The translations under genes and the position numbers were made by a program. From Bombyx mori (taxonomy: Eukaryota; Arthropoda; Insecta; Lepidoptera; Bombycidae): a stretch of DNA of 64,000 nt. Below the pieces are notes generated by a model. The model saw only the letters and a program-made list of their open reading frames with translations, had not been told where the DNA came from and made no database searches. This document shows, piece after piece, positions 24,344 to 38,300 of the stretch. The number at the start of each line of letters is the position of its first letter. Position 1 is the stretch's first letter. Where the stretch lies: positions 6,573,501 through 6,637,500 of the forward strand of contig NC_085112.1 in the NCBI RefSeq assembly GCF_030269925.1, read 5' to 3'.

Positions 24344-24606
24344 TATAATTTGCATAATTACTGGTGGTAGAACCTCTTGTGAGTCCACGCGGGTGGGTAT
24401 CATCACCCTGCCCTATTTCTGCCGTGAAACAGTAATGCGTTTCGGTTTGAAGGGTGGGTCAGCCGTTGTAACTACACTTGAGACCTTAGAACTTGTATCT
24501 CAAGGTGGGTGGCGCATTTACGTTGTGGATGTCTATGGGCTCCAGTAACCACTTAACACCAGGTGGGCTGTGAGCTCGTCCACCCATCTAAGCAATAAAA
24601 AAAAAA
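24344..24606 (+). repeat. Bm1 SINE, 5'-truncated
   Basis: Starts inside Bm1 at TATAATTTGCATAATTACTG, has the full body and ends CCACCCATCTAAGCAATAAA plus A tail. Close to consensus. Confidence 0.88.
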
Positions 24607-26699
24607 GTCGTTTTTCTATATGTATATGTTTCAGGTATGATGCATACTAAATGAATCCGCCCATAAAAACTCATACAGTAATTCTTTATGTGAACAAACG
24701 GAACCCTATGTAGCGTGCAACTTGAAAGGTCTTATCGTACATAAAATACATTTAAACAATATTTTCTTTGTTTCATTACAATGTAGCGTAATTATTGAAG
24801 GCGGAAACTTCCGTTGTGTTTCATTCAAACCAAGGCGAAGTACCGTGAAAAATTAAGTCGCCGAAGAAAAGATTTGTATGCATATAAATCACACACGAGA
24901 CTAGACGCTTTGTTCAATTATACATACATAAGAGCACGTAGTGACAATATTACAAAATTTGAAAATGTATATACACATAGACTTAGACATGAATTATTAT
25001 TGATTATTGTAAGTTTTTTCGTATTCATTTGATTATTCTAGTGTTTGATAACGTAAGTTCATTATTGTTAATAACGCATCAGATTGATAAATATAAATGT
25101 TGAATTTTCTTCGAGAGCTATTGTTATTCAATTAATTAAATATTCTGTTTCAATTACTGTAGTAATAAAATATGTGACACCATAACTTATCTCTTAAAAG
25201 AACCCTTTTAAACACTTTCACTTAAGTTTATTCAAATAAAATTTCATATGTATTAGAAGTTAATTATTATTAGTCAACGCGGCCATATCAAAACGACAAA
25301 GTTTATAGTATTTACTCAGTTACCAAACATCTTCCCACGCTAAGCTGGTGTACATTACAAATAAATTGAGATTTATCAAAGACGGAACCGTTAAAATGTT
25401 TTTTCCTCTTATCATAACGAATAAAACTGAGGATTTATTTTAAACAAAGAAATGTTAAGCGAAATCATTATGAATGTAGCTAAACATCATTTCTTCATAA
25501 CTTGAATTAGTTTATAGCAGTGTAAGTGTTAAAAACATATATGTTAATTTGCCTTACAACATAGCCCCAAACCAATCTAGTAAAAGGAATTTTCTTGTAC
25601 ATTGCCGCTATCAGTCCCTATTCCAGTTCCATTAGCTTTCAAGGAAAATGGGTGTGTAGCACAACCCTCTTTAAGCGCTAGAAATCTCAGCAATAAATGC
25701 CCACAAGTGCTAAATTTATATTTATCGTCTGTTCCACTTAAGGTATAAGATTGAAAACTCTTCGCGATATTTTCCTTCGGTAATTTGTACGTGTTTTTTT
25801 TTTCGAGGAGAGCAATAAAATATTTACGGGCCCTCGATGAATTCGGGAGTGGATCTGTCCTCGTTTTTCCGCGTCAGATTAATTCATTTTCATGAACAAA
25901 CAGACATAAATATTCAATATTCGTCCGTTATGCCGAAAAACAATACGCGGGATCTACATACCTGAATTTTTCATATTTTCATGTTTTATCGTTATTAAGC
26001 TTCAGTTTTAATAAATGATTTTCGAACAGACACAAAAACTGAAGACGTTACCTTGTTGACTTAAATGTTCTCAATTGACAATGCGTCGAAAATCTAGATC
26101 GAACTAAAACTCAGACTACGCCTTAATAAGCGTACAAATAACATAAATGTGCAAATAGCAAAACGTTTTGTGTACAATTACGAAGAAATTCATAATACGT
26201 GCGATCGTAAATAAAATTCTTTATATTGCCGTCACGAAACGAGAAGACTTATATCAAGGACTACTAACATGACCTTAGGTGCAGTGCAAAAAACACCCGC
26301 AGTGCACTCGAGTTCTGAGAAGTGCAGTATCTGTGATCGCACTCGCTCCACAGTCGTAACTCCGTGGATGCAATGATGTACTTTCAGATAGCGAGTGCCG
26401 GCACACTCGACTTTAATGTGATATGTAGTACACTATGTAATTGGATATATATGACTTGGTTTTGTTTAAGCAGTAAAAAAAATCATAAGCTTAATAATTC
26501 GATCGTCGTTTTGTTTTCTTTTTTGATTATGAAGTGTTTCTTTGTGAAAATTTGTATTGAAAACCTTAAAACATGAATTTTGAAGTCTTGTGAATTTTAA
26601 TACAACTTATTTGAAATTAAATCCAATATTCTTTCTTAAATAAAATTCATCAAATGTCAATCAGTGTAGTATCCAGTGAGAATGAGATTAGGCATGAGT
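24607..26699. other. intergenic, nothing recognised
   Basis: AT-rich with no supported gene. The open frame at 24814-25032 has no family features. Confidence 0.5.
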
Positions 26700-26803
26700 T
26701 AGGCAGCGGCTTGGCTCTGCCCCTGGCATTGCTGAAGTCCATGGGCGACGGTAACCACTCACCATCAGGTGGGCCGTATGCTCGTCTGCCTACAAGGACA
26801 ATA
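26700..26803 (+). mobile_element. short 3' end of the CR1/jockey-group LINE
   Basis: TAGGCAGCGGCTTGGCTCTG through CTGCCTACAAGGACAATA, nearly identical to the 41-45 kb element tail but with no long A run. Confidence 0.85.
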
Positions 26804-29800
26804 ATATTCGGGATAAAAGGCAGGTATATAGCCTTTGTCACTGTCTCTAATTTTGTTTTTCCCCCCTAAATAATCGCTGGTAGCCTTAAGGGCTGTTCCA
26901 GCTACTCTCCAATTCTAAATCTAAGAGAATTTGCTCACATTGGCTCAATTGTAAGTTGGAGCCCAGGTAGATTGGCTTTAAGTTCATGAATCAGTGAATC
27001 AGTCAAGACGTTATATACATATAAATACAACAGCAAACTAATTTTAGTAGCACTAAGATTCTTTAACTATAATATTTTATGTTGGTATTAGGTTGACCCC
27101 TGGCATAGCTGCTACTTAATTAGCGTTTAAACTAGTAATAATCTCACACCTTATTTATCAACATTTGACTTCATGATATGCTTCTAAATTCGTGATTCGT
27201 GTGAAACTATAATAATTTATTGGAAAATTTAGTTTTATTTGCCTTATTTACCTAGATGAAGTGATTTTTGTCACGCCACGCTAACACGCACAGCACTTTT
27301 AATCATATAAACTTGGCTCAACATTTCCAGTATAACAATTTAAACATCTTTTTGTCTTCACCAATATTTTAATTTTCTCGAAATAAGTATCCCTGTCTAA
27401 ACTAATTATGAATATTTTTAATAAATCTAATTATCTTTTACGAGTTATTTAGTGTAAGAAACGCGCATGTTAAACGCTACATTTGAAATGTAAATTGTTA
27501 CTTTGTGACCTTTTTATACTTTAGTTTGTTTATCAGGATTGAAATAATATGTAATACCTACATGTTATATTCGGCCCTAGATTAGATGTAGATGAACATA
27601 CCCAAACAACACTGTAGATGGTTCATGAAACTTTTAAGCCTACATTAGCGTTCGCTTGCTTCATATATATGTATTTTAGGTACCAAACTCTATTCCTTGA
27701 GCACAACGTTGAAGAAATTAGTTGACTTAAAAACATTTTTTAAATGAATCAATATAGTAAGCAATCCGATCAGTATTTTTCAGTTGAGCTATGTTTTACC
27801 TCTGCTTTCAAATAATGAAATAAAATATACCTCTAAAAACCACATAAGTTATTCCGAGGAGATAAGACAAGACGAGGGGTCGCAATGATTCAATATAATC
27901 CGACCGACACATATGTCGTACGAAACTTATGTCGGCTTTTATTAAAGCGACTTATTTGGGAAAACAATATAACGATATAGTATTACTCGCTAAATTGAGA
28001 TGTCTTGTGAGTTCGCTTTATTGGAATACGTAGGCAGTGAGTGCAATGCAGTGGGTAGTTCAAGCGAATCCAAAGACTTTAAAATAACACGATAAAACTA
28101 ATTAAGCTGAATTCAATACTAGTTGATAGACTTTTGTAATACGCATCAGAAATAAATAGGCAAAATGAAAAGTGAACAATAAGTAATGAATGCAATCTCA
28201 AAGTATAAATCATATTATTTGTTATATAATAAATTCCAATGGTAATAAAACTAACCTAACGCAATAATTCAGTACCAAACATCACAAATAAATAAAAACG
28301 GTTTTGATATTCAAAAAGCTGTTTCATTTGCATTCCGTACAAATATATGGCGGCTATTACATCTGGGCTGAAAATTATTTTGGCCCGTACCTAATTCTGG
28401 TACATTCGCAACGAGCTTAACAAGACCGAGCCAGCGGCGCGCTTTTCATCTTTGAAGCGCAACATTTACATTTTCGTCTCATTTATTTGCTATTTCGGGC
28501 GAAGTTCTCCCTCCCCCTACTTCTCACCCCTCCCTCATCCTTACCAACGAATACTCAGCGTGCGTCAGACACGAGTAAAACGAAATTGGGAAGGAACGCT
28601 CTATAAAGTCTAATTAAGTTTGAAGTGAATGCACAAATGGAAGGAAATATAAAATTCTCAGTGAGAAAAGGAATTCGTTTTGTGGGGAGTTCAAATTTTA
28701 TTTTTTCTGTACTGTTTCTTTTAGAGCATTATTAAATTTTATTTATACATTTTCTCGTATTTCATCAATCACAATAGATATCGCCATATCAAAGTTTTCT
28801 GCTTTATCCTTTTAAATAGCCGTAAATCTAACTTAAGCGAACGTAAATCAAAACGAACAGCAACAATATATTCGAACATTTAAAAGAGGAAACGTTTCAG
28901 GACATGATCAGAATGTAATCGGGTAATTCCGGCCTTTATTAAGATATTTTTACGAAGAAAAGGCCGTCGCGTTGTTATTCAACCGTCGTCTCGTATAAAA
29001 TAATGCGTCCCTTAAAGAAAACCTTTTGTTTTTGGGGCGGAACCCACTCTCACAATAGACGTTGTTTGGTCGCCACCCTCCCTTAGTTGACATTCGGAAC
29101 TTGCATTTGGCAGGATGCAACCGTACACCGTGATTGAATTATTAATATTATTGTACAAAAGAGCAACAACCAAAAACTACAAGGAATCCGTTTTTAAATC
29201 CAATCAAATGTTTTGTTTTAATTTCATGATGTATCTACTATCGATCATATTCATAGTCTACATAATATCATGGTTCAGTAAACAAACTATGTGTGCTGAA
29301 ATTTAACCGATGTACGGTACTATAGTTTAAAAGATCCAACAGACGAGGGTTGAATACTTTCTATTATTGGTTCCATACAGTTCATATGAAGCAAAAGTAT
29401 TGTGAACGAATTCTGAACCTCCCCCGAATATAAATCACCTTCTTACATTTTTCCGGGACATTGGGATTCATGAAGTTTGTGGTCCTTGACGATATGAGCT
29501 TGGAAAACAAACGATCAGTTTTAAGACTTTGTTTGAACGTCTTTTTGTATTTTTTATTTTTCTTTCATGTGATCTAAATAATTGAAATGATTTAATCAGT
29601 GTTAATATCGAGTTAAATCCTTATAACTGCTTTCATTATTTCTGAAAAGATATATTTTTTAACATTACCATACCATTATCAATCTACACCAGGCCTACCT
29701 AAAATAACAATAAGGAATGATACACCACCATTTGAATTCTGACAACTTGGCCACATGTGTCATATATTGACATTATTTTATGTTGGTAAGTAAATAATGG

Positions 29801-31053
29801 CTTATTGTCATTTAGTACCGGGCTCCTCACACGTATGTACAATTCAATTTACACAACAAGAATATTACAAGCTAAAATTCACGTACCTAATTTAAATTTT
29901 AAAGACGCACCATCTAAAATAAATTGTAAATCTGGATGAGTTGACAAATACCCTCATACATTTGGCATTCATAAAAATGTATCTTTAATTAAGTTTAAGA
30001 ATTTCTTTTGAATAATTTTACAAGTAATTTTTAGTATTTCATGGTTATTTTGGTATTTTTCGATTTTATTTGAATAAAATTGAATTTTTTTGAAATTTCT
30101 ACATAGAAATTAATTAGATAAACAGCATGATTTTCATTTGATTTATTTATATAATATACGATGTGTCCGCACTTTCAACATCAACTTCAATCTTGTAATT
30201 TTCCATCGTAAAAATAGTTTATTCTTTGCTCAAAATCATGTTCATCTTTTTACCCCACAAAATCATGTCTATCTAATTTTTCATGCATGCATATGTCCAA
30301 TGAGTGCAAACAATGTAACAAACACACTTTAGCGTCTTTAAAATTTATTTTATTTAGAGAATTAAATATTTTTTTTCTCGATTACGTTGTATTTAACGTT
30401 CAAAATCCTTTTAATTGAAAAAAGTGTTGATTGTAAATTTATGTAAATTCATGATAAGGAGCGATAAAACTTAAAAGTAAATATTATTAAGTAGGATCGT
30501 TTTAACATAACTACAATTTAATTAAGAGGTACTATTTATTGTGCCGCTTCGGTTTTGGCACGATTTTTTCAGATTTAAGCTTCCAAAGGCAGGAAGGACG
30601 CCCGGTGAAATCGTATCGATGGATAGACTTACTAATGGGCCACCCGGTATTCAGTGCTTTAAGCTTAACGACATCACAAAGTGAATGCCGCCGCCCAACT
30701 CGAAACATCAAGTAGATATCATAATAATATTGTAAAACGCGTTTTATAATTCTACTCTTGTAAGTATGTCATGAAATGTGCTGAACTGAATTTTACACTA
30801 TTAATCATTTTATGTAGGTATGTTCGTTTACAAAAAGCGCCTACAATGGATTAAAAAAAAAGATAACCTTTGTTAGTAAAACAGCAATGTACCTTCAAGC
30901 TGGTATTATAATACGAGAACGTTAAAGTAATTGAATACGGAAACTAATCATCCCGTTGAGTACGAGTTCATTCGATTTATCTTAACGAGACCTTGTCGTT
31001 TCATCTGATCAAGAGAACCCTACAATCAACATGGAAAGTTGATAACTGATTCC
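26804..31053. other. 4.2 kb intergenic, nothing recognised
   Basis: AT-rich with no repeat family member recognised by eye. 28340-28620 and 28920-29110 are somewhat GC-richer and complex and could be regulatory (inference). Confidence 0.4.
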
Positions 31054-31298
31054 TTTTTTTTATTGCTTAGATGGGTGGACGAGCTCACAGCCCACCTGGT
31101 GTTAAGTGGTTACTGGAGCCCATAGACATCTACAACGTAAATGCGCCACCGACCTTGAGATATAAGTTTTAAGGTCTCAGTATAGTTACAACGGCTGTCC
31201 CACCCTTCAAACCGAAACACATTATTAGTTCACGGCAGAAATAGTCGAGGTGATGGTACCTATCCGCGCGGACTCACAAGAGGTCCTACCACCAGTAA
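31054..31298 (-). repeat. Bm1 SINE, 5'-truncated
   Basis: T run, then TATTGCTTAGATGGGTGGAC, ATCTACAACGTAAATGCGCC, CACCCTTCAAACCGAAAC and GAGGTCCTACCACCAGTAA. Minus orientation with tail present. Confidence 0.88.
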
Positions 31299-31878
31299 AA
31301 AACGGGAACTTGTAAACTCATTGGATTCACGCTCATTGAATATGGCGGAGTTTTTTCAATCTTATCGAGAATTGTTGCCAACTATTTCATTGCGCTACCG
31401 TTTCTGAAAGTAGAATTCTCAGAGCTTATCAACGTTAATTGATTTCAAATTTTCAGTGCAATAAATCCATTAATCTGTAGGGACTAGTGATATAGGTATC
31501 GGACATCAGCGTGTTCTTTAAACCAATACTCATTCACCTAAAGAACTAAAAAAAATATAACGCGTCAATAGCTTAATAAACACATATTGTAAGGCATATG
31601 GGTAGGTTTCATATGAATTTTGCTACAAAGCTCGCGTTTCGGTTTCCAGAATTCCGTCCTGATGTTTCTAGGTTGATAGCCACATTCACGTCATGGTATA
31701 TATGAGTTCTGATAATTTAATACCAGGTAGGATTTAAGCTCATCTACCCGACTTGTACTTACTATATATATCTATAAATATAGATCATAGAAACATTAAA
31801 ATTATGTAATACCTTCAAAATATATTTTCTGTTAAATAATCTATTATACAACATTTTTTTACATCTAATAAACAATAA
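31299..31878. other. intergenic, nothing firmly recognised
   Basis: 31660-31755 vaguely resembles a decayed Bm1 end (AATACCAGGTAGGATTTAAG, CATCTACCCG), too weak to call. Confidence 0.4.
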
Positions 31879-32158
31879 TAAAAATGAATTGCTGATTGTT
31901 AGTCTCGCTAACACTCGAGAACGGCTGGACCGATTTGGCTAATTTTGGTCTTGAATTATTTGTGGAAGTTCAGAGAAGGTTTAAAAGGTAGATAAACATG
32001 AAAATGCTCGGAATGACATAAAAATAACAATTTTGTTTTTCTTTTGATGTGTCCCTCGTCGAACAGATTCCTTTTGTTTGTTTTAAGTTTATTTTATACA
32101 AAAGTTTAGGTCTTTTACCTATCGATTGAGGCACTACGAAGTCTACCGGGTCAGTTAA
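31879..32158 (-). repeat. dispersed repeat, GACCCGG family, copy 2
   Basis: Reverse-oriented copy: AAATGAATTGCTGATTGTTA, CTCGAGAACGGCTGGACCGA, CCTTTTGTTTGTTTTAAG, ending CTACCGGGTCAGTTA. Same block order as the copy at 1572. Confidence 0.75.
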
Positions 32159-35054
32159 TAAGCAATAATATCCGTAAAAAGCATTCTCAGTTTCAAAGTT
32201 TCGCTTAATACACTTCGTGCCAAACAGCAGCAGCATTCATTTATACCCGATTCAAATAAAGCACGGAGCGGTCTTAATCTATTTCAAATTTAGATAGAAC
32301 CATACTAAATTAAGAAAATAGGTTTATACGTATATAATATTGAATAAAAAAAAAACAGTATCTTTTTCGAATTTATTTTGCGTCACGCAGTGTTTAAAAC
32401 TTAAATTTTCCAATTATAACCATTTTAGCTAACTCAGATAAGTTTATTGTTCTTCTATTTACTATCGTCAGAAAGCGCCCTCACTTGATATTAACATTCG
32501 CCACGTTACAATTCGAACACCGCGGCCTCACTTATGATATAATATTGAAGTCCCACCTCCCTAAAAACAAACACATGATGCAATAATTTTGCTTCTCTTA
32601 ACTTAATAACAATCAAAATACCTAGAATATCTTGAGTAAGCACACATAAACAAAACTACTAAAGCATAGTGATCCATGATCAAAATGAAAAGGTGCATTT
32701 ACTCGAATGGCTTTCGTTTCCAGCGACGCTACACAGTATAATCTGTCTACATAAATACAGGCCGTGGTAATAACCAGTTCCAGAGTAAGGTTGATACCAA
32801 GTTATTAACATTCGTATGTAAATCAGCCATTTCCTACAGAACCACCAGTCAGCGGGACCTTTATCTTCTCGTTAAAGCCGAGATAAGTAAAGTGGATTTG
32901 CTCTTTTTTCGTCGTCATCATCACCGGCACCTTGGCTTTTTGTATAATTATATTCACGGCTAATAGATGACTCGTTAATTTAAATATGTTAATTTTAATG
33001 ATTGAGACATTCAGTGTGAATGATAATTATATGCGTGGAACTTGAAAATAACTACTTCAACCATAACTTGATGCCCATATTTGTTTCGCTTTGATACTGA
33101 TTTCATAAAAATTATATCCAGCTTACATTCTAAAATGGAATTTAACATAAGGGATCATGGAAATTGTATTTCCATGAAACAGAACAAAGTAACACTATTC
33201 GTGCATATTCAAATCATTGTTGTATTCACACGTCACCGAGACACCTACTCAAATGCAAATTAAGCTTAATTATTTTACTGCCGTTAAGTTTGAAAGACTA
33301 TTCATATTGTTGAGACCGTAACATAACAAAAGAATAAAGGGGTAACAAAGCTACGGTTGTGTAACACGGGACAAAGGGTGAAAGGCGGCATGAATATGAA
33401 TGGCTTGTTTGGAGAAATTTTGCTTAAAAACAACGTGAAAACATTTGTTACGTTGATATTTTTTTGTGATTTACATCAATTTCGAACTGAAGATAAATTT
33501 ATTCAAATTGAATATATCCTATTGACGTGCGTATTTGAATAATAGAAACTAAAACAAAATTCCAAATTAGGCAAAATTATTTTCATCATAAAATTTCACA
33601 TCAATTAACCAAAGCAATCTTGCCTGCAAAGGATCTCTCAGACATTAAGTACGTAGAGGTTCATCTACTTACCCGGGGAGTTTGCTCAATTGTTTTGGGA
33701 GGATTATTAAATTGCCCGGGTAAGGGCGTTACCCTGGCCGGACTCGGACTAAGCCCGGGCCGGCTTAATAAAGGTCCAGCCGAAAGTGATACGAGAGATC
33801 AGAAAGAGTCATGTGTTTGTAATGAATTAAGATTACTTTTATGAGAATCAATTCAATGTTTTAGTGCCAATTAGATGTGTTAATTTAATTAATGAGATCA
33901 ACTTAGTAAAGGCACAAAATCATATTGTTTGAAAAGTCAGTTTGAAAAATCAAAGCAAAATTTCACCAGACTTCATTAAATATATTTAAGCACAGGTACA
34001 ATTCTACGCCCGTCTAAGAAACCGCAAATGTAGCTCCCAACTCGTCCGGAAACGTTATCTCGGTAGAACTAACAGCTTACTCCAAACGGAATTAAACCAC
34101 AAAAGGAAGAGGTTGTAACTCCACAATGCTGTCAAAAGAAAGATGCTGTCTCTTACATTTAAAATAAAGTCAAAAACAGATCGTAGTTGGATGCACATGG
34201 CACGTTTTGTAGATGGATTACGCACAATGCTCGCTCAGTAACTCTTCGAAAGACTTTAACCAGCTACAGCAAAACTAAAAGGATTCAAGTATCTTAAATA
34301 TATATGTATGTGTGTTGTTAAAACATCGAAATTGTCTTTTTGTCTTTGTCTTTTGTTAAATACTTTACTCATAAAGATATGTTTTTTTAATCACTATTTA
34401 TTCAATCATGTTGCAGTTTCAAATTAAAGAATTGAACAAACCAGTGTACAAATAAAATAAGGTATCACCTCGGTGTAATCTTTTTTTTTAATGTAAAATT
34501 ATATACAATAGACCATCATTACTTATATGCTTAAATACATAAAAAAAACTCATAAGTACCTACTACTTGTTGGTAGAACGGTTACAGGAACACTTACTTA
34601 CATTTTTGCTATGTGTTTAAGCATGTCATTGTTTATATTCTAAATATTTGAATTTCACAGTTGCTCCGTAAAAATAAAACTAAAATTAAAATGATTCTAA
34701 AGCGATTTTCCGTAATTTGCTTTTAATTTAAGAGTGGAAAAAATCTTATTTCATTAAAATTACGAGACAGAAGATTGTCAGTTACGGTTGTGGTTGGATG
34801 TGCTGAATCTGCGAACGTCAAACGGATCGTAAATCTTGTGAATTTCGCGTCTCAGATGAAAATACACTACGTAGCCGCAGAGCCACGCTGCCGTTAAAAA
34901 TTCAATGCCGGCGCTTTTTAAATCTAAAAAAGTCTAGCTAGCCACTTCATGATATTTTTTTTGTTTTGTTACGAACGAGGAGTCCAGCTCCGAATTTTCT
35001 CTTAGTTTTTTTCGGGCTGTTTGAATTTTATCTTTGTTTACCTTAGCTTAGTTT
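32159..35054. other. intergenic, nothing recognised; GC patch at 33.66-33.80 kb
   Basis: No supported gene. 33660-33790 is GC-rich with inverted CCCGGG-containing words (TTACCCGGGG, TTGCCCGGGTAA, AAGCCCGGGCCGG), origin unknown. Confidence 0.4.
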
Positions 35055-35394
35055 AGTGCTCCGAGGAATTGTTTGAGATAATTTCATCATCTCGTTTTTA
35101 CCATAGCACCGCCCGCCACCGAAGTAGCTTTAATCCATACTATTTGGAGCCACTGCGTTCATCCGCAGTGACTTTCCAGATATCTTTTTTGCCACGTACC
35201 ATCCGGCTTTGGAACGAGCTCTCCTCCACGGCGTCTCCCGAGCGCTAACATGTTCTATTTCAAACGAGTCTTGTGGAGAGTACTTAACGATAGATAGCGG
35301 CCCCTGGCATTGCTGAAGTCCATGGGCGATGGTAACTACTCACCCGCCGTATGTTCCTCTGATTACAAGGGCAATAAAATAAATAAAAATAAAG
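35055..35394 (+). mobile_element. 5'-truncated, internally deleted CR1/jockey-group LINE end
   Basis: Starts GTGCTCCGAGGAATTGTTTG, collinear with the region encoding the last ~100 residues of the 41-45 kb element. It continues through ACCATCCGGCTTTGGAACGA to GGGCAATAAAATAAATAAA. Small deletions and frameshifts disrupt coding. Confidence 0.8.
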
Positions 35395-38300
35395 TTTACT
35401 CTATTAAGACTCTTCAATGTCACATCAATTTACAAAATTGTATAAATCGCACTCATATTAGTAATTAAATGAAATTTATTCTAGGTTGATTAATTTTTTA
35501 TTCCATTTCCATTAAATATTTTTTTCTAAAATGAAGTTTAAAACGATAGTCATGAACTATGCAAAAATGTATCTATCAGTTATCAATTTTGAAGGGCGAC
35601 ATGGGATTATAGATATGACCAATCTTTTAAAAGCATTCTCGCAGCCATATTTGAATACAGACCAATAGCAGCGCGTTGCGTATGCGAACAAAGATGGCGG
35701 ACAAATACGTGCCTATCAGAGACCGTTCAGTCGTCACAAAGCACAGTCGCCTGTTAGCACTTTTGAAAAGAATTATTACTTATTGTGAATATAGTTAAAG
35801 TTCACTACATTGTCAAAAATCTGCGGCAGTTTTTTGGCTTAATTACCTTAAAACAATTGGTATACTAATATGTGTTTGAAGTGATATATTTATTAAATAA
35901 ATAAAAAATCAGATCAGAAAAATTAAACGGAATTTGAACAAATATATAATGAAGTTGCCATTACAATCGTATACTATTATTTTTTATCAACACAACACAC
36001 TATTATATTTTAACTCATACTAAATTTAAGAAAACAACAGGGTGTGCTTAAGAATGTATGTGTTCGTATGTGTGACTGAAATATGTGAACAGATGTTTGG
36101 GGTAAACGAACCCCGGTTCGTGCGCTTACGCACTATTACACTATGCGTTGATTCATTTATTTATTATCACAAGTCGTTTAGCTGTCGATATCAGTGTCCA
36201 CAATATACAACTAGGTACATATCAGTACCAAGTACTACTATCAGTCTTCAAGCGTTTAACCAACCCATGTCTATATTTGGCTATCGATTTGAAAATTTCC
36301 GATACCTTTCATTTATTATATTACGTAACGCTTTGTATTAATCAAATTGACTCACTGCTTGCTTTGCGTTAAGTACTTATTGGAACAAATAGTCATCAAA
36401 AGTTCGAAACTAACCAAATCACTTTTAAAATGTCCTATCACTCGTAAAATTGGGAGTCATTGAACGAGCAAAGAAAGATTGTAGCTAAGAACAAGATAAC
36501 ACTATTGATGAGACGGCTGCAGCAGTATACCTAAATGTTGGTGATGTCGCGTAAGTAGGTACTTGTATCCCCTGATGAATAGCTAGGCGGACTATTAGAA
36601 ACCTTCTACTTCACTTCTTCACGACTTCAAACTTCTTGAGAAATCGTATTAATTCTTCTAAGTACTCAGTTTATAAAATCATGAGCTTAATATGAATTTT
36701 GTCAATTTATTTATCGCATTTAACACAAGAAATAAAGTTTTGCTTGTAGGTAGTCCGCTTATCTTTAAATCAAAATACAACGTTGGCTTGATACGTTAAT
36801 TAGTGTAGTAGTCGTAAATTACAAATCAACACATTCGTTACAATCAACATATTTGATTTCGATCGCGCATATTTAATTAAATTCTTTTTTAACTATCAAA
36901 CATTTGTTATAAATGTTGAAATTCCTTTCAGATCTTTTTCTATACGCTCACAGATTTCGACTATGATATTACTTATGTTACATAATCTTATACCTATCTA
37001 CGAGTACTTACTTATTATAAGTCAATTTGAATAATGCTTTAACAAGAAATCGCTTCAACGCAAACCAAAATTAGATATTATATTAAAACCGTTCTTTCAA
37101 AACTGACACCAACGGATAAATCCTGTATCATTCACCCTATGTTTTACCTTGAATAAAAACGCCCTAAGATAAGAAATAAGTATCTTTCTTTGTTTTCATG
37201 AGGACTATAATTCCGTAGCGATAATAAGTACTTTGTACCACGAAGGCAGGAATGGTAGGTGATTTAAGAAAATTACATTATAAAAAGTAAAAAAAAAATA
37301 CTCGAGGGGTTAGGGCGGATGCGGCTTTGCTTCAAAAGCGTTATTATAAAAATGTACCAATTTAAATTCAAAACATAAAGTCGGTCTGGCGATACGTTAT
37401 TGAGTCCGCTAGAGATTGGCTATATTTTATTATTGGAGAGACGACTTCGGAACATAATTGCATTAAACGTTCGGGTAACGGGCTTCGCGGTCAAATTTGA
37501 TTGAGGACTTTAATATTTTTGTGTGTGTACAAATGCGTTTTGAGACCTTTGAAATATCCTTTTTTTTTATCTATAAGATACAAAATTATTTAATCTAGCT
37601 CTATAATTGTTTTTATGTCGGTATCCAGGATTCAATTTATGGCAAATCTAAGTAGGCACCTTTGAAAACAACACGATCAAATAACAACGTGTACCGAGTT
37701 TTACTACTAGCTTTTTCTTAAATTGGAAATCGGATCGAATGCGAGCCGGGAACTTTCACAATAAAAACTTTCTTTGTTACCCCGATGCTATCGAAAGAAC
37801 TCTTCCATTCAACTCTTAACGTTGCTTTCATGAAACGACGCAGACTCGAGTTTAAATGACGTTTAGATTGCATACCTATTTGTGATGTTAACGTAAAGTT
37901 TTTTTCTGATAAACTCTTCTTAGCAGCTTATCTTTGAGGGCAATTTGAGAGGGCTATTTCTGTGTAAAAATAAACGTAAATTTCAAAAATTCTTTATAGT
38001 AAATTAGACAATAGTTATAACAATATTCAAATTTCGACGAATAACTTTGGCCGATCGTGACCAACAAAACTGTAACATATTCGAAAAGCCGGAAATAATA
38101 TACTTAAGGGAAATAATAAACTCGATATTAATTCCTAAAAATAGTTTTGATTGTAGATTGAAGAAAATTCTATTCATAGGTATGTCTAAGAATATTTTTT
38201 ATGTCATAAAAATATTACAATCCTACAATTAAATCACATTTTTTGAAATGAGATTGGAAATATAATCTTAGTTGTTATTTTTTTTGATCCACGGTAAATA

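Noticed and set aside
36042..36372. 99- and 74-codon plus-strand frames
   Set aside because: Overlap each other in different frames, no motif, no splice or promoter support.
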